A stretch of 64,000 nucleotides of DNA from an uncultured Halieaceae bacterium (GTDB lineage Bacteria > Pseudomonadota > Gammaproteobacteria > Pseudomonadales > Halieaceae): NCBI GenBank assembly GCA_938074045.1, contig CALJGI010000013.1:62001-126000 (forward strand). Direction: 5' to 3'. The translations under genes were made by a program, and so were the position numbers. This document shows positions 22,737 through 33,634 of the stretch, one piece after another (position 1 is the stretch's first letter; every line of letters begins with the position of its first letter). The notes below the pieces were generated by a model. It was not told the DNA's origin. It was given only the letters and a program-made list of their open reading frames with translations, and searched no databases.

Positions 22737-22779
22737 AGGAGCCCCAGTACAATACTCTCAAAACGCAGGTTATGATCGC

Positions 22780-23628
22780 TCATATACCGGACAAATTCAC
22801 TACCTTTACGGTATCTGTAGCAATGCCCTGATAGCCGTCGTCGCGACTCTTCAGTCCCATAAAATCAAATAGCTGCGTATCCCCGAGTTGAGATGGAGCA
22901 ATATTTTGCATGGCCCCGAATATAGAGGCCACACGGCCCGGATGTGTCCTTTCCCAGTCTTGCAACATGGATTTGATGACCTGGCGCTGCATGTTTTGTT
23001 GTGATCCACACAAGTTGCAGGGAATAATCGGGTAGTCACGGGCTATCGCATAAGCCTCGATGTCAGACTCCTTGCAATAGGCCAGTGGACGAATGACTAT
23101 ATTCTGCCCATCATCCGACAATAGCTTTGGCGGCATTGCCGCGAGACGTGAACCGTAAAACATATTTAGAAACAGGGTCTCCACAATATCTTCTCTGTGA
23201 TGCCCCAGCGCAATTTTACTGGCACCTATTTCGTTGGCAAAGCCATATAGCGTTCCACGCCGCAGTCGAGAACAGAGCCCACAGGTTGTTTTTCCCTCAG
23301 GCACTTTCTCCCTGACAATCGAATAGGTATCTTTTTCAACGATGTAATATTCAATACCGAGTTGATCCAGATAGGTTGGCAATACATCCTCGGGAAAGCC
23401 CGGTTGTTTTTGATCCATGTTGACGGCAACCAGATCAAAATTCACCGGCGCTGAACGCTGAAGATTCAGCAGGATCTCCAGCATGGTGTATGAGTCCTTG
23501 CCACCCGAGAGGCATACCATAATTCGATCCCCCTCTTCTATCATCCGGTAATCTTCAATGGCTCGTCCAACCTCGCGGCGTAGCCGTTTCTGAAGTTTAT
23601 TGAATTCCAGTTTGTTTTTTCCGTTCAT
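22780..23628 (-). CDS. ttcA: tRNA 2-thiocytidine(32) synthetase TtcA
   Basis: PP-loop ATPase with an iron-sulfur cluster that thiolates C32 of certain tRNAs. The PP-loop SGGKDS sits near residue 41, and the two CxxC motifs are CGLC and CNLC, as in E. coli Ttc[21 protein letters not shown] and APSQL segments are also conserved. The GTG at 23637 would add MRN; the ATG at 23628 is preferred, giving 282 residues, but the start remains uncertain by three codons. Confidence 0.95.
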   Translation of the reverse strand: MNGKNKLEFNKLQKRLRREVGRAIEDYRMIEEGDRIMVCLSGGKDSYTMLEILLNLQRSAPVNFDLVAVNMDQKQPGFPEDVLPTYLDQLGIEYYIVEKDTYSIVREKVPEGKTTCGLCSRLRRGTLYGFANEIGASKIALGHHREDIVETLFLNMFYGSRLAAMPPKLLSDDGQNIVIRPLAYCKESDIEAYAIARDYPIIPCNLCGSQQNMQRQVIKSMLQDWERTHPGRVASIFGAMQNIAPSQLGDTQLFDFMGLKSRDDGYQGIATDTVKVVNLSGI

Positions 23629-23823
23629 ATTTCTCACTGCCTGATATGGCGACGGCAGGCATTCTAAGGCTTTGGTGAGCGGAATTTAAGGTCTTGACGG
23701 TAAAACTGACTCCCGGCTTATGGAATTCTCACTGCTATATCTCTAGAATGGCGCACCTCACAGACAACACATTCTGTTAACAGCACACCCACTCCAGTAG
23801 CAACAGACCATTGAGGATCCCGT

Positions 23824-24804
23824 ATGAAAGCACCAGTCCGAGTAACTGTCACCGGCGCTGCCGGTCAGATCAGCTATGCCCTCCTCTTCCGTATAGCCTC
23901 TGGCGCCATGCTTGGCGATGATCAGCCCGTCACCCTGCAACTACTGGAAATCACACCTGCACTGGATGCCCTAAAAGGTGTAGCAATGGAACTGGATGAT
24001 TGCGCATTTCCGCTGCTGTCGGACATTGTTTGCACCGATGATCCTGAGGTCGCGTTTAAGGATGCTGAGTACGCTCTGCTGGTGGGTGCGCGCCCCCGCG
24101 GCCCCGGCATGGAAAGAAAGGATCTCCTGGAAGCCAATGCCGCCATTTTTTCAGTACAGGGGCAAGCCATTAACAAGGTGGCAGACCGTGACATAAAAGT
24201 ACTGGTGGTAGGTAACCCGGCCAACACCAACGCACTCATCGCGCAACGTAACGCGCCTGATATCGACCCACGTCAATTCACGGCGATGACCCGCCTGGAT
24301 CACAATCGCTCCCTGACGCAGCTGGCCCAAAAAACCGGCAAGACCATCACCGATGTTCGGCATATGACTATCTGGGGCAATCATTCTGCAACCCAGTACC
24401 CTGACCTCTTTCACACCGAGGTTGCCGGCTCCGCCGCACTGGATCTGGTCGATCAGGAATGGTACGAAAATACCTTCATTCCTGAAGTACAGCAGCGTGG
24501 CGCTGCGATCATTAACGCCAGGGGCGCATCCAGTGCGGCCTCGGCAGCTAATGCTGCCATAGATCATATGCATACCTGGGACTCGGGTACCGCTGCTGAC
24601 GACTGGGTCAGCATGGGTGTGTACAGCGATGGCAGCTACGGGATTGCAGAAGGGCTGATCTACTCTTTCCCGGTTATCTGTGCCGACGGGGACTGGCAGA
24701 TCGTCCAAGGGCTTGCGATCGGCGAATTCAGTCGCGCCAGAATGACAGCCACCGAGCAAGAACTCAGCGAAGAGCGGGATGCCGTCCGTCATCTGCTGCC
24801 TTGA
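23824..24804 (+). CDS. mdh: Malate dehydrogenase
   Basis: Interconverts malate and oxaloacetate with NAD(H) in the TCA cycle. The 326 residues open with the Rossmann motif [32 protein letters not shown] holds the substrate Arg residues of the mobile loop, and [13 protein letters not shown] contains the catalytic His. This is the cytosolic-type MDH branch found in many proteobacteria rather than the E. coli type. Start ATG at 23824 is the only suitable one. Confidence 0.96.
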   Translation: MKAPVRVTVTGAAGQISYALLFRIASGAMLGDDQPVTLQLLEITPALDALKGVAMELDDCAFPLLSDIVCTDDPEVAFKDAEYALLVGARPRGPGMERKDLLEANAAIFSVQGQAINKVADRDIKVLVVGNPANTNALIAQRNAPDIDPRQFTAMTRLDHNRSLTQLAQKTGKTITDVRHMTIWGNHSATQYPDLFHTEVAGSAALDLVDQEWYENTFIPEVQQRGAAIINARGASSAASAANAAIDHMHTWDSGTAADDWVSMGVYSDGSYGIAEGLIYSFPVICADGDWQIVQGLAIGEFSRARMTATEQELSEERDAVRHLLP

Positions 24805-24839
24805 TAGCGGCGCAGTGGCACCAAAATAGCTAAGCCAAC

Positions 24840-25457
24840 ATGGGCGACACATCCTCAAAAAACTACCATCACGGCAATCTGCGGCAGGTTTTGTTGCAGA
24901 CCGCCGAAGATGAGCTGGCGCGCTGTGGCAGTGAAAAACTGAGCTTAAGGGCTCTTGCGCGCAAAGCGGGCGTCAGTCAGACAGCGCCCTATCGTCACTT
25001 TGTGGACAAGAACGCATTACTGGCGGCCCTCGCCACCCGCGGCTATATCGATCTCACAACCGCCATGATTCGATCCGAACAAAATGTTCCCGGATCACCG
25101 CTGGATAAGCTGCGCGCAGTGAGTCACAGCTATGTCGATTTCGCGCTCGCTCATCCCGCATTGTTCAAGCTGATGTTTGGACCGGCCCTGGAGCCTCACG
25201 CGCAGCACCCAGAATTGTTTGAGGCCAGCAGACAGACATTTATTCTGGTGCATGCCATCGTCCGACAAGGTGTCGAAGATGGCGTCTTCCGGCAAGACGA
25301 TGTTGAGTACCTGACCAATACGGCTTGGGCCGGTGTCCATGGAATCGTCACACTCAAGCTGGACCGGTCTGAGCTGTTTGATCGTCAGATTATCGACCTG
25401 GAACGTCAGATTGATGCCAGCGTGGATATCTTTCTGTCAGGCATCAAGAAAATCTAG
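24840..25457 (+). CDS. TetR/AcrR-family regulator with WHG-type C-terminal domain
   Basis: A 205-residue regulator. The N-terminal helix-turn-helix spans about residues 10-55, with the recognition part ALARKAGVSQTAPYRHF. The C-terminal domain has HPALFKLMFG and TNTAWAGVHGIVTLKLD, matching the WHG ligand-binding domain. It follows mdh by 35 bases and converges on the ybbA-ybbP transporter with nine bases between, so the target is unclear. The ligand is unknown. Confidence 0.88.
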   Translation: MGDTSSKNYHHGNLRQVLLQTAEDELARCGSEKLSLRALARKAGVSQTAPYRHFVDKNALLAALATRGYIDLTTAMIRSEQNVPGSPLDKLRAVSHSYVDFALAHPALFKLMFGPALEPHAQHPELFEASRQTFILVHAIVRQGVEDGVFRQDDVEYLTNTAWAGVHGIVTLKLDRSELFDRQIIDLERQIDASVDIFLSGIKKI

Positions 25458-25466
25458 CAGGGCCAC

Positions 25467-27944
25467 TCATATTTCCCTGAGGATGAGAGCTGGGGGGGAA
25501 TCTACCACCTTTCTACAACTGGCAACCCCAACCCCTCCGATCAGCAGCGCACCGCCCAACGGACCTAAAAACCAGAGCGCGGGATGGAGCCGATACTCCA
25601 TATCCAGCACCTCAGTCTGCAGAAAATAGACGGCAAATTCTGCGCCTACTGTGGCGAGGATGCCGGCCATGACCCCCAGCGCTACAAATTCGATGACCAG
25701 ACTGCCCAAAATCAAACGTCTGCTGCCACCCAGGGTACGAACGATGGCACCTTCCTGCAGACGTAGGTCAAGGCTGGATTGCACACCAGCAGCTAGTACC
25801 AGCGAACCTGCGATCATGATAATGACCAATACCAGCTCTATGGCCCGTGTGACCTGATCGATGATGCTCTTTATCTGATCGATTACAACATCCATTTCAA
25901 TCACGGTCACTGTAGGGTGTGCGCGGATGAGATCATTGAGGAACAGCTTTTGATCTGCACTGAGATAGAAACTTGTCATGTAGGTGCTGGGGTAACCGTC
26001 GAGGGCTCCGGGCTCAAAAATCACGTAGAAATTTGGCTGCATGCTCTCCCAGTCAAGTTCGCGAAGGCTGGTGACCTCTGCGACCAGGTCCAATGCACCA
26101 ATGCGGAAAGTAATGAACTCACCCAGTTGTATGTTGAGGCCGCGGGCCGCTTCCGACTCGATGGATACCCTTGGATGCTCGGGGTTGCTTTGCCACCAAT
26201 CACCTGCGGTGATCTTGTTTCCCGGAGGCAACTCTTCAGCCCAGGTCATGTTGAGCTCCCAATCCATAACAGAATCATTGGCCGGTTGACGATCGGCCAA
26301 CTGATCCTCGCCTATATGTGTTATCCGGCCCCTAACCATAGGATACAGGGGCTCTCGGGGCACATCGTTTTTGTCGAGCAGTTGACCAATAGGCCGTTCA
26401 TCACCTGGAGCTATATTCACCATAAAGTGGTTGGGAGTGCCTTCGGGCAATTGCACCTGCCATTCCTCCACCAGACTGGTGCGTACTAGCAACAGTACCA
26501 ACAGCAACATGATAGCCAGCGAGAAAATGACAATCTGTACCGCATTCTCTCGCCCACGTCTCTGCAGCCCAGAGAGCGCCAGGCGCCAGATACTGCCTGC
26601 CCTCATACCGGCTTCCCGACCGCCTCTCAACATCAGCAGAGCAAGCCCACCCACAGTAATCAGGGCGGTTAGTATGCCCACCAGAACGGCGATGGTCAGT
26701 GCTGCATCACCCGAATACCAAAGCATCAATAATGAGATGGCAGCCAGCCCGATAAGAAAATCACCAATTCCCCGGGCGTGCTCCTGTGGCAGGTCACGAC
26801 GCAGCACCCTAAGCGGTGACACCCCACCCAGGCGACGCAGTGGTGGCCAGGCGAAACAGAGCAGGCACATCAGTCCGGTAAGCCCACTGATGATCAGCGG
26901 CCTGGCGCCAGCACCATCAGCAAGATCTGGCAGATAATCAGCGAATATAGACAGGAAGGTCTGTTGTATGACCCATCCCAGTAACCAGCCACACATTGTT
27001 GCCACCAGGCCAAGGGCAAGCAAGCTGGTAAAATACAAGAGCGAAATCTGCGGACTTGTCGCACCGAGGCTTTTCAAAATCGCTACGTGATCAAAATGTC
27101 GTTCGCTGAAGCGGCGCGCCGCCAGAGCGATGGCCACTCCGGCCAGCACAACGCCAAGACTTCCCGCCAGTAGCAGAAAGCTTTCTGCCCGCTCGAGAGA
27201 TTGAGCAACGCGTGGCTCACCACTGGCGACATCCAGCAAACGGTGGCTGGGTTCGATCCGGGCTTCAAGCCAGGATGAATACTCTGCAACCACATCCGGA
27301 GTTCCAGCAAAGAGAAATCGATAATCGACTCGACTGCCGGGTTGCACAACGCCGCTTCGGGCGATGTCGTCGACGTGCAACATGGCCCGGGGACCATAGC
27401 TGCTGAAATTGCTTGCCCGATCCGGCTCGGACCTCACCGCTGCAGTGACCTCCAGAACCACGTCGCCTATTTCAACGGTGTCGCCTATGGCCACGTCCAA
27501 CAGCGGGAAAAAGCGTGAATCCAACCAGATTGCACCAGGCTCTGGACCGGAGTCAGCGACAAAAGAAAGACCGAATGGCTGCTCGCTGACAATCAAGTCT
27601 CCCCGCAGTGGGTAACTCGAACTGACGGCTTTGACCGAGGCCAGCCTCAGGTTCTCCCCGGCCGCCAGCATCGATGGGAAGCTCAGAGTCCTGGCGACAC
27701 TCAAATCACGGCTTGCCGCTTCTTCAAGCCACTCCGGAGGAACATCCCGCGGGCTTCTTAAAACCAGGTCGGCTGCCAAAAAGCGATGGCTTTCCTGTTC
27801 CAGATTGGCCTGCAATTGACTGGTGAAGGAGCTGATACCTGAAACCATGGCAACTGCGACGATTAGCGCTCCCAGCAGCACCCCCAACTCGCCACCGCGC
27901 CAATCTCGCTGTAACTGACGCAACCCTATTCTGAGAATCCTCAC
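25467..27944 (-). CDS. ABC transporter permease, FtsX family (YbbP-like)
   Basis: An 825-residue permease with an N-terminal membrane helix (about 20-40), a large periplasmic MacB-type domain, two internal FtsX permease blocks (helices near 255-370 and 690-815) and a central hydrophobic pair around 385-440. This is the two-FtsX-repeat architecture of YbbP. It starts with a GTG overlapping the ATPase stop as GTGA. Along with ybbA and divergent tesA it reproduces the E. coli tesA//ybbA-ybbP order. Substrate is not known; lipoprotein or lysophospholipid export is only a suggestion from the family. Confidence 0.88.
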   Translation of the reverse strand: MRILRIGLRQLQRDWRGGELGVLLGALIVAVAMVSGISSFTSQLQANLEQESHRFLAADLVLRSPRDVPPEWLEEAASRDLSVARTLSFPSMLAAGENLRLASVKAVSSSYPLRGDLIVSEQPFGLSFVADSGPEPGAIWLDSRFFPLLDVAIGDTVEIGDVVLEVTAAVRSEPDRASNFSSYGPRAMLHVDDIARSGVVQPGSRVDYRFLFAGTPDVVAEYSSWLEARIEPSHRLLDVASGEPRVAQSLERAESFLLLAGSLGVVLAGVAIALAARRFSERHFDHVAILKSLGATSPQISLLYFTSLLALGLVATMCGWLLGWVIQQTFLSIFADYLPDLADGAGARPLIISGLTGLMCLLCFAWPPLRRLGGVSPLRVLRRDLPQEHARGIGDFLIGLAAISLLMLWYSGDAALTIAVLVGILTALITVGGLALLMLRGGREAGMRAGSIWRLALSGLQRRGRENAVQIVIFSLAIMLLLVLLLVRTSLVEEWQVQLPEGTPNHFMVNIAPGDERPIGQLLDKNDVPREPLYPMVRGRITHIGEDQLADRQPANDSVMDWELNMTWAEELPPGNKITAGDWWQSNPEHPRVSIESEAARGLNIQLGEFITFRIGALDLVAEVTSLRELDWESMQPNFYVIFEPGALDGYPSTYMTSFYLSADQKLFLNDLIRAHPTVTVIEMDVVIDQIKSIIDQVTRAIELVLVIIMIAGSLVLAAGVQSSLDLRLQEGAIVRTLGGSRRLILGSLVIEFVALGVMAGILATVGAEFAVYFLQTEVLDMEYRLHPALWFLGPLGGALLIGGVGVASCRKVVDSPPALILREI

Positions 27945-28600
27945 GTCACAAGCCTGCCTGCGTCCAGTTTCAAAATGCGATCACACCGCTCAGCAAGTCG
28001 GTGCTCGTGCGTTACCAGGACCAGCGTGGTGCCGGTTTCAACATTCAGCTCGAACAGTAAATCAATGACATGTGCCCCGGTGGCGGTATCCAGATTACCC
28101 GTGGGCTCGTCGGCGAACAGCAAGTCCGGGCTGGAGGCAAAGGCCCGGGCAATGGCCACTCGCTGCTGTTCGCCACCTGACAATTGGCGGGGGTAATGAT
28201 CGAGCCTCTCACTCAACCCTACCCGACCGAGGAACCGCTGTGCCTGGGATGCAGCATCATCCGCACCTGCCAATTCGGCGGGCAACATGACATTCTCCAA
28301 GGCGGTGAGGCTTGGTAGCAATTGAAATGACTGGAACACAAAACCCACCCGATCACCTCGCAATTGGGCACGTTGATCTTCACTCAACGCACCCAACTCG
28401 GCGTCATCGATCCATACCTCTCCCTCACTGGGCTCATCGAGGCCAGCAAGCAGTCCCAGCAGCGTGGATTTCCCGGATCCGCTGGCCCCGACAATTGCCA
28501 CCGTTTCACCAGCCTTGATTTCAAGGTCAATCCCTTTCAGTATCTCCAGTTCTGTGTCCGGCATACTGACGCGTTTTGAGAGATTCTTTGTTTTGAGCAA
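27941..28600 (-). CDS. ybbA: ABC transporter ATP-binding protein (YbbA-like)
   Basis: ATPase of the LolD/MacB class, 219 residues. It has Walker A GASGSGKSTLLGLLAGLD, signature QLSGGEQQRVAIARA and Walker B LLFADEPTGNLD. The start is read as TTG at 28600; there is no nearby ATG before the conserved core other than one at codon 13. This start overlaps the likely tesA start on the opposite strand. Confidence 0.92.
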   Translation of the reverse strand: MLKTKNLSKRVSMPDTELEILKGIDLEIKAGETVAIVGASGSGKSTLLGLLAGLDEPSEGEVWIDDAELGALSEDQRAQLRGDRVGFVFQSFQLLPSLTALENVMLPAELAGADDAASQAQRFLGRVGLSERLDHYPRQLSGGEQQRVAIARAFASSPDLLFADEPTGNLDTATGAHVIDLLFELNVETGTTLVLVTHEHRLAERCDRILKLDAGRLVT

Positions 28601-29264
28601 TGTTCTGATTTCCCGTTGTCTGCGTGGCTACACGCGAACAATACTTTGTGCGATTCTAATGGTTGCATGTTCCAGTGCTTTCGCACGGGACAAGCGGCTT
28701 TTAATTCTGGGGGACAGCATCAGTGCCGGATATGGCATAGAGCTGTCCCAAGGGTGGGTCACGTTACTGCAAAAAGAACTCGCTGAAAAGCATCACGGTG
28801 TCGAGGTCGTCAACGCCAGCATCAGCGGCGAAACCAGCGATGGCGTCCTCCGGCGGTTGCCGATACTACTCGATCGCTATCAGCCCAGTTGGGTGGTGAT
28901 TGAAATAGGTGGTAACGATGGATTACGTGGCTATCCGTTAGCTGGTTTGGGGGCAAATCTTGATGCCATAATTTCGCATTGTCAGGCATCAGGTGCAAAG
29001 GTATTGTTGCTCGGCATGAAGATTCCACCGAACTATGGTCGTCGTTACACCGAGGCGTTCAATCAGCTCTATCACACAGCGGCCTCTCGCTTTGCTGTTC
29101 CGTTAGTGCCATTTTTCCTCGAGACCATAGCAGGCGATGCAGGGCTGATGCAGGACGATGGCATCCATCCAACCGCGGATGCTCAACCAAAAATGATGGA
29201 TGCGCTGTTGCCCCATGTACTGGCTCTGATGAATGCTCAAACAGATTCGGATCAGTCCAGCTGA
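28593..29264 (+). CDS. tesA: Acyl-CoA thioesterase/lysophospholipase TesA
   Basis: Periplasmic SGNH hydrolase that cleaves acyl-CoA and lysophospholipids. Block I is LGDSISAGYG with the nucleophile Ser, block III is GGNDGLRG and block V is DDGIHPTADAQ with the Asp-His pair. A signal peptide is visible, with the hydrophobic run TILCAILMVACSSAFA. The 5' end is uncertain: no ATG gives a full signal peptide, and the TTG at 28593 is the best in-frame candidate (223 residues). That start overlaps ybbA on the other strand by eight bases. bioA begins at the tesA stop (TGATG). Confidence 0.87.
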   Translation: MSNVLISRCLRGYTRTILCAILMVACSSAFARDKRLLILGDSISAGYGIELSQGWVTLLQKELAEKHHGVEVVNASISGETSDGVLRRLPILLDRYQPSWVVIEIGGNDGLRGYPLAGLGANLDAIISHCQASGAKVLLLGMKIPPNYGRRYTEAFNQLYHTAASRFAVPLVPFFLETIAGDAGLMQDDGIHPTADAQPKMMDALLPHVLALMNAQTDSDQSS

Positions 29265-30568
29265 TGGATGATACCGCTGATGAAATACTGAAAGGAGATG
29301 CTGCGCATGTGTGGCACCCCTACTCCGCTGCCAGTTCAACGCAACCACCATTGCCCGTTATTGGAGCGCGGGGTGTAGAACTGGAGCTAGCAGACGGCAG
29401 AATACTGACAGATGGCATGTCATCATGGTGGTGTGCCATTCATGGCTATAATCACCCGTCGCTGAATGCCGCTGCCCACGCGCAACTGGATCGCATGTCA
29501 CATGTGATGTTTGGCGGCCTGACCCATCCGAGTGCTGTAGATCTCTGTCAAAAGCTGGTGGCACTGACCCACGATTCTCTATCGCGTGTGTTTCTGTCGG
29601 ATTCGGGTTCTGTTGCTGTCGAAGTCGCTATCAAGATGGCGTTGCAATACTGGCATGGCAAAAAGTCAGGACCCCGCAATCGGATGCTGACCGTTCGAAA
29701 CGGTTACCACGGCGATACCTTTGGTGCTATGGCGGTGTGCGATCCGGATACCGGTATGCACCATTTGTTCACAGAAAATCTCACGCCCCATTTCTTCGCA
29801 CCAGCACCGCCAAGCGGTTTCACAGCAGCCATCACTCCAGAGCATACAAGTGATATCGAATCAATATTACGAGAGCACCATAATGCTATTGCAGCTGTGA
29901 TTCTTGAGCCTGTCGTTCAGGGCGCCGGCGGAATGCGGTTTTACTCACCCGCCTATCTGCAAAAACTGAGAGATCTGTGTGACCATTGGGATGTACTCTT
30001 GATATTTGATGAAATAGCCACCGGTTTTGGTCGCACCGGCAAGATGTTTGCGCTCGAACATGCCGGCGTGGTACCGGATATTCTGTGCCTTGGCAAAGCG
30101 CTGACCGGCGGCTACCTGAGTCTGGCGGCGACGCTCTGCAGTGAGCAGGTGGCCAATGATGTCAGTGAAGGTGGTGCTGGTGCGTTCATGCACGGGCCTA
30201 CTTTTATGGGCAATCCCCTGGCCTGCGCTGTCGCCTGCGCCAGCATCGATCTACTCCTGGCCACACCCTGGGAGCAGAAGGTTGCCAGCATTGAATCCTG
30301 GCTGCAGCAAGGGCTGGAACCGGCAAAGGCGTTAGCAGGTGTTCATGACGTCCGGGTGCTCGGTGCTATCGGGGTTATCGAGCTGGTGGAACCGTGCGAT
30401 ATGCATGTTTTGCAATCGATGTTGATCGAACAGGGTATCTGGATTCGCCCATTCGGCCGACTGGTCTACACCATGCCGCCTTTTATCGTTGAGCAGGTAC
30501 AGGCTGAAAAGATCACGGCGGGAATGGTAGCTGCTGTCACCGGCTATCTGGAGCAGCTACAAAAATGA
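29264..30568 (+). CDS. bioA: Adenosylmethionine-8-amino-7-oxononanoate aminotransferase BioA
   Basis: PLP enzyme making 7,8-diaminopelargonate in biotin synthesis, using SAM as amino donor. The 434 residues show the BioA-specific HVWHPYSA and [16 protein letters not shown], then [28 protein letters not shown], and the PLP lysine K278 in LGKALTGG. The longer open frame upstream lies inside tesA and is ignored; ATG at 29264 overlaps the tesA stop. No bioB, bioF or bioD lies in the window, so biotin genes are dispersed. Confidence 0.96.
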   Translation: MDDTADEILKGDAAHVWHPYSAASSTQPPLPVIGARGVELELADGRILTDGMSSWWCAIHGYNHPSLNAAAHAQLDRMSHVMFGGLTHPSAVDLCQKLVALTHDSLSRVFLSDSGSVAVEVAIKMALQYWHGKKSGPRNRMLTVRNGYHGDTFGAMAVCDPDTGMHHLFTENLTPHFFAPAPPSGFTAAITPEHTSDIESILREHHNAIAAVILEPVVQGAGGMRFYSPAYLQKLRDLCDHWDVLLIFDEIATGFGRTGKMFALEHAGVVPDILCLGKALTGGYLSLAATLCSEQVANDVSEGGAGAFMHGPTFMGNPLACAVACASIDLLLATPWEQKVASIESWLQQGLEPAKALAGVHDVRVLGAIGVIELVEPCDMHVLQSMLIEQGIWIRPFGRLVYTMPPFIVEQVQAEKITAGMVAAVTGYLEQLQK

Positions 30569-31377
30569 GCGATAAAATGAGCGACTACCGTCAGAAGTTA
30601 TATGACGTCATTTTTGGTACGGAGACTGCGGCGGGTAGAAATTTTGACCTTATGCTCATCATCTGCATCCTCGTCAGTGTTGGCATCGTCCTCGTTGATT
30701 CAATCCCGCGATATCACTCGGACTACGGCGCCTTATTTTTTCGCATAGAGCTCACGTTTACAGCTATTTTTACGATTGAATACACCCTACGGCTGTATTG
30801 CTCGCCGAATCCCAGGCGCTATGCCAGAAGTTTTTTCGGTATCGTGGATCTGCTTTCGATTGTACCCACCTATCTCACTCTATTGATGCCGGCAGCCAGC
30901 TCGTTACTGGTCATTCGGCTGTTGCGGATTCTCAGAATTTTTCGGGTGCTTCGATTATTTCAGTACCTGAGTGAAGCCAACGTGCTCACCCGCTCTCTCA
31001 TGCAATCCCGCCGAAAAATTTTCGTCTTTCTGTTCATAATGCTGATTCTTGCTACGGTATATGGCTGTCTGATGTACCTGATCGAAGGGCCCCAAAATGG
31101 GTTTAGTAATATCCCAGTCAGTATCTACTGGGCTGTGGTTACCATCACCACCGTGGGTTACGGTGATGTGGTCCCCCACACTGCTCTCGGCAAGGCCATC
31201 GCCTCACTGGTGATGGTTACTGGCTATGCCATTATCGCCGTACCGACTGGTATAGTAACCGCAGAATTGGCCAATGAGCTGAATCGCGAACGCAGCATGC
31301 GCAACTGCAAGAATTGCGAGAGAGCCGGTCACGATGCCAACGCCAGTTACTGCAAGCACTGCGGTTCAGAGCTGTAG
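30565..31377 (+). CDS. Voltage-gated-type potassium channel with C-terminal zinc ribbon
   Basis: A 270-residue ion transport protein with six predicted membrane helices. S4 is Arg-rich, LLRILRIFRVLRLF. The pore filter TVGYGD is at about residues 196-201 and defines K+ selectivity. After S6 comes a short tail with NCKNC and YCKHC pairs, a probable zinc ribbon. It overlaps the bioA stop by four bases. Gating and role are inferred from the family; the zinc ribbon could be a metal or redox input. Confidence 0.9.
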   Translation: MSDKMSDYRQKLYDVIFGTETAAGRNFDLMLIICILVSVGIVLVDSIPRYHSDYGALFFRIELTFTAIFTIEYTLRLYCSPNPRRYARSFFGIVDLLSIVPTYLTLLMPAASSLLVIRLLRILRIFRVLRLFQYLSEANVLTRSLMQSRRKIFVFLFIMLILATVYGCLMYLIEGPQNGFSNIPVSIYWAVVTITTVGYGDVVPHTALGKAIASLVMVTGYAIIAVPTGIVTAELANELNRERSMRNCKNCERAGHDANASYCKHCGSEL

Positions 31378-31423
31378 AAATGGGTTTGTTTGATCACAGA
31401 AATCTACCCGTCGAATACTTATA

Positions 31424-31453
31424 ACGACACTGACGCCATCACGAGCGTATAAT
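31424..31453 (+). promoter_or_regulatory. Possible sigma70 promoter for ygiQ
   Basis: A perfect TATAAT (31448-31453) lies 22 bases before the ygiQ start codon, with a weak -35 ACGACA (31424-31429) at 18-base spacing. A GGAGGTG Shine-Dalgarno follows just before the start. The -35 match is poor. Confidence 0.4.
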
Positions 31454-31475
31454 CCCCGCCCGTGGAGGTGCACTC

Positions 31476-33587
31476 ATGCACGGTCGGATACAACAATTGT
31501 TCAATCATCGCAAATACTGGGCGGAGTGCTACGGCACCGCACCCGTCTTGCCGCGCAGTCGCAAAGAAATGGACGAGCTCGGCTGGGATAGCTGTGACGT
31601 CGTCCTCGTCACCGGCGACGCCTACGTTGATCACCCCAGCTTCGGAATGGCGGTTATTGGCCGCCTGCTAGAAGCGCAAGGGTTTCGGGTAGGCATCATT
31701 GATCAACCCGCCTGGGACTCAGCCGAACCTTTTACCCTCCTGGGCCGACCAAATCTGTTCTTCGGGATAGGCGCCGGCAATATGGATTCTATGATCAATC
31801 GATACACGGCAGATAGAAAGCGCCGTAATGATGATGCCTACACACCGGGCAATACTGGTGGGAAACGCCCAGACCGCGCTGTAATCGTGTACTCGCAACG
31901 CTGTCGCGAGGCCTACCGAGATGTGCCTATGGTCATCGGCAGTATTGAAGCCAGTCTCAGGCGGATAGCGCACTACGACTACTGGAGCGACAAAATCAGG
32001 CGCTCTATTCTCCTGGACAGTCGTGCAGACTTGCTGGTATATGGCAATGCCGAACGAGCCATCACCGAGATCGCACACAGGCTGGGAAAAGGTGAATCGA
32101 TACACAAAATTCGTGACCTGCGAGGCACCGCATTCGTATGTAAGCGGCTGCCAGAACAGTTTCGTATTGTAGACTCAAGTAGCATAGATCCGATTGGCGT
32201 CGTCAATAAAAACCCCAATCCCTATGTGGTCGTAGACGAGTCCAACTGCGACGAAAAGCAGGCGCAGGAATCGGATGCACCGGTCCGGTTGTTGTCCTCC
32301 GTGGCTGATATGCACGAGTTGACTGCACTGCGACTGCCTTCCTACGAGGCTGTAAAAGAGGATCCTGCTCTCTACGCGCACGCCTCACGTGTTTTACATA
32401 AAGAAACCAATCCTCACAATGCAAGGGCATTGGTACAGGCACATGGTGACCGTGAAGTTTGGCTCAACCCTCCGCCTATACCTCTGGAAACAGAAGAGCT
32501 GGATGCTGTCTTTGAGCTGCCCTACACCCGTCTCCCCCACCCAGACTATGAAGGAGAGAAGATCCCTGCTTTTGACATGATCAAATTTTCTGTCAACATC
32601 ATGCGGGGGTGTTTTGGTGGATGTACCTTTTGTTCTATTACCGAGCATGAAGGGCGGATTATTCAGAATCGTTCGGAAGAATCCATTATTCGAGAGATTG
32701 AGGCAATCAGCGACAAGGCGCCTGGGTTTACCGGTGTTATATCTGATCTGGGCGGGCCTACCGCCAACATGTGGAGGCTGGCTTGTAAGAGCAAGGAAAT
32801 CGAGGCAAGTTGCCGTAAACTTTCCTGTGTTTTCCCCGGTATATGTAAGAATCTGAAAACTGATCAGACTCCGCTTATCAATCTTTACAGACGTGCTCGA
32901 GATGTTCCTGGTGTCAAAAAGGTGCTGATCGCATCCGGGCTGAGATATGACCTGGCGGTGGAGACTCCAGAGTACGTAAAAGAGCTGGTCACCCATCACG
33001 TGGGCGGGTATTTGAAGATCGCTCCCGAGCATACCGAGGATGGTCCACTGGATCATATGATGAAGCCGGGAATAGGTTCATATGACAAGTTCAAGCATAT
33101 GTTTGAAAAGTTCTCCAGGGAAGCTGGAAAAAAACAATACCTTATCCCCTATTTTATCGCTGCCCACCCCGGCACCAGTGATAAGGACATGATGAATCTG
33201 GCGCTGTGGTTAAAATCCAATGGATTTCGCGCCGACCAGGTACAGACTTTCTATCCGTCGCCCATGGCCACCGCCACGGCGATGTATCACAGTGGCCGCA
33301 ATCCACTGCGTCCCATTCGCCGAAATAGCAAGGAAATAGCCACCGTTAAGGGCCTTAAACAACGCAAGTTACACAAGGCTTTTTTGCGTTATCATGACCC
33401 GGATAATTGGCCGGTGTTACGACGCGCGTTACAAAAACTTGGACGCAGTGATCTTATCGGCAACGGTGCACAGCACCTGATACCCCGCGACAATCGACCG
33501 ACCGGAAGAAAACAGGGGCAACCTTTCCGTACCCAGCACACAGGCTTGCCACGGGTACCAAGCCGTCCGCGTAAAACCCGCCGCTAA
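31476..33587 (+). CDS. ygiQ: YgiQ family radical SAM protein
   Basis: A 703-residue protein of the UPF0313/YgiQ family. The N-terminal domain opens with RKYWAECYG and contains [11 protein letters not shown]. The radical SAM cluster is C379-x3-C383-x2-C386 in [10 protein letters not shown], and [15 protein letters not shown] is in the conserved end of the barrel. The C-terminal tail is basic and disordered (about 655-703). The biochemical role of YgiQ is not established. Start ATG at 31476 has GGAGGTG at proper spacing. Confidence 0.93.
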   Translation: MHGRIQQLFNHRKYWAECYGTAPVLPRSRKEMDELGWDSCDVVLVTGDAYVDHPSFGMAVIGRLLEAQGFRVGIIDQPAWDSAEPFTLLGRPNLFFGIGAGNMDSMINRYTADRKRRNDDAYTPGNTGGKRPDRAVIVYSQRCREAYRDVPMVIGSIEASLRRIAHYDYWSDKIRRSILLDSRADLLVYGNAERAITEIAHRLGKGESIHKIRDLRGTAFVCKRLPEQFRIVDSSSIDPIGVVNKNPNPYVVVDESNCDEKQAQESDAPVRLLSSVADMHELTALRLPSYEAVKEDPALYAHASRVLHKETNPHNARALVQAHGDREVWLNPPPIPLETEELDAVFELPYTRLPHPDYEGEKIPAFDMIKFSVNIMRGCFGGCTFCSITEHEGRIIQNRSEESIIREIEAISDKAPGFTGVISDLGGPTANMWRLACKSKEIEASCRKLSCVFPGICKNLKTDQTPLINLYRRARDVPGVKKVLIASGLRYDLAVETPEYVKELVTHHVGGYLKIAPEHTEDGPLDHMMKPGIGSYDKFKHMFEKFSREAGKKQYLIPYFIAAHPGTSDKDMMNLALWLKSNGFRADQVQTFYPSPMATATAMYHSGRNPLRPIRRNSKEIATVKGLKQRKLHKAFLRYHDPDNWPVLRRALQKLGRSDLIGNGAQHLIPRDNRPTGRKQGQPFRTQHTGLPRVPSRPRKTRR

Positions 33588-33602
33588 CCCCGCCAAATGA
33601 TC

Positions 33603-33631
33603 CTGTGTGAATCACCTGTTGATTCACACAG
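33603..33631 (+). terminator. Perfect 12-bp inverted repeat after ygiQ
   Basis: CTGTGTGAATCA (33603-33614), loop CCTGT, and TGATTCACACAG (33620-33631) form a perfect 12-pair hairpin 15 bases after the ygiQ stop. The following bases are T-rich but lack a solid T run, so it may be a terminator or an operator next to the heat-shock promoter. Confidence 0.55.
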
Positions 33632-33634
33632 ATT

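Noticed and set aside
24151..24858. 235-residue minus-strand frame opposite mdh
   Set aside because: Antisense shadow of a clearly conserved gene; no recognisable domain.
28979..29263. 95-codon 5' extension of bioA
   Set aside because: It lies inside tesA in another frame; conserved BioA sequence begins after ATG 29264.
32394..33056. 220-residue minus-strand frame inside ygiQ
   Set aside because: Lies opposite the radical SAM core, which is strongly conserved; composition unlike a protein.
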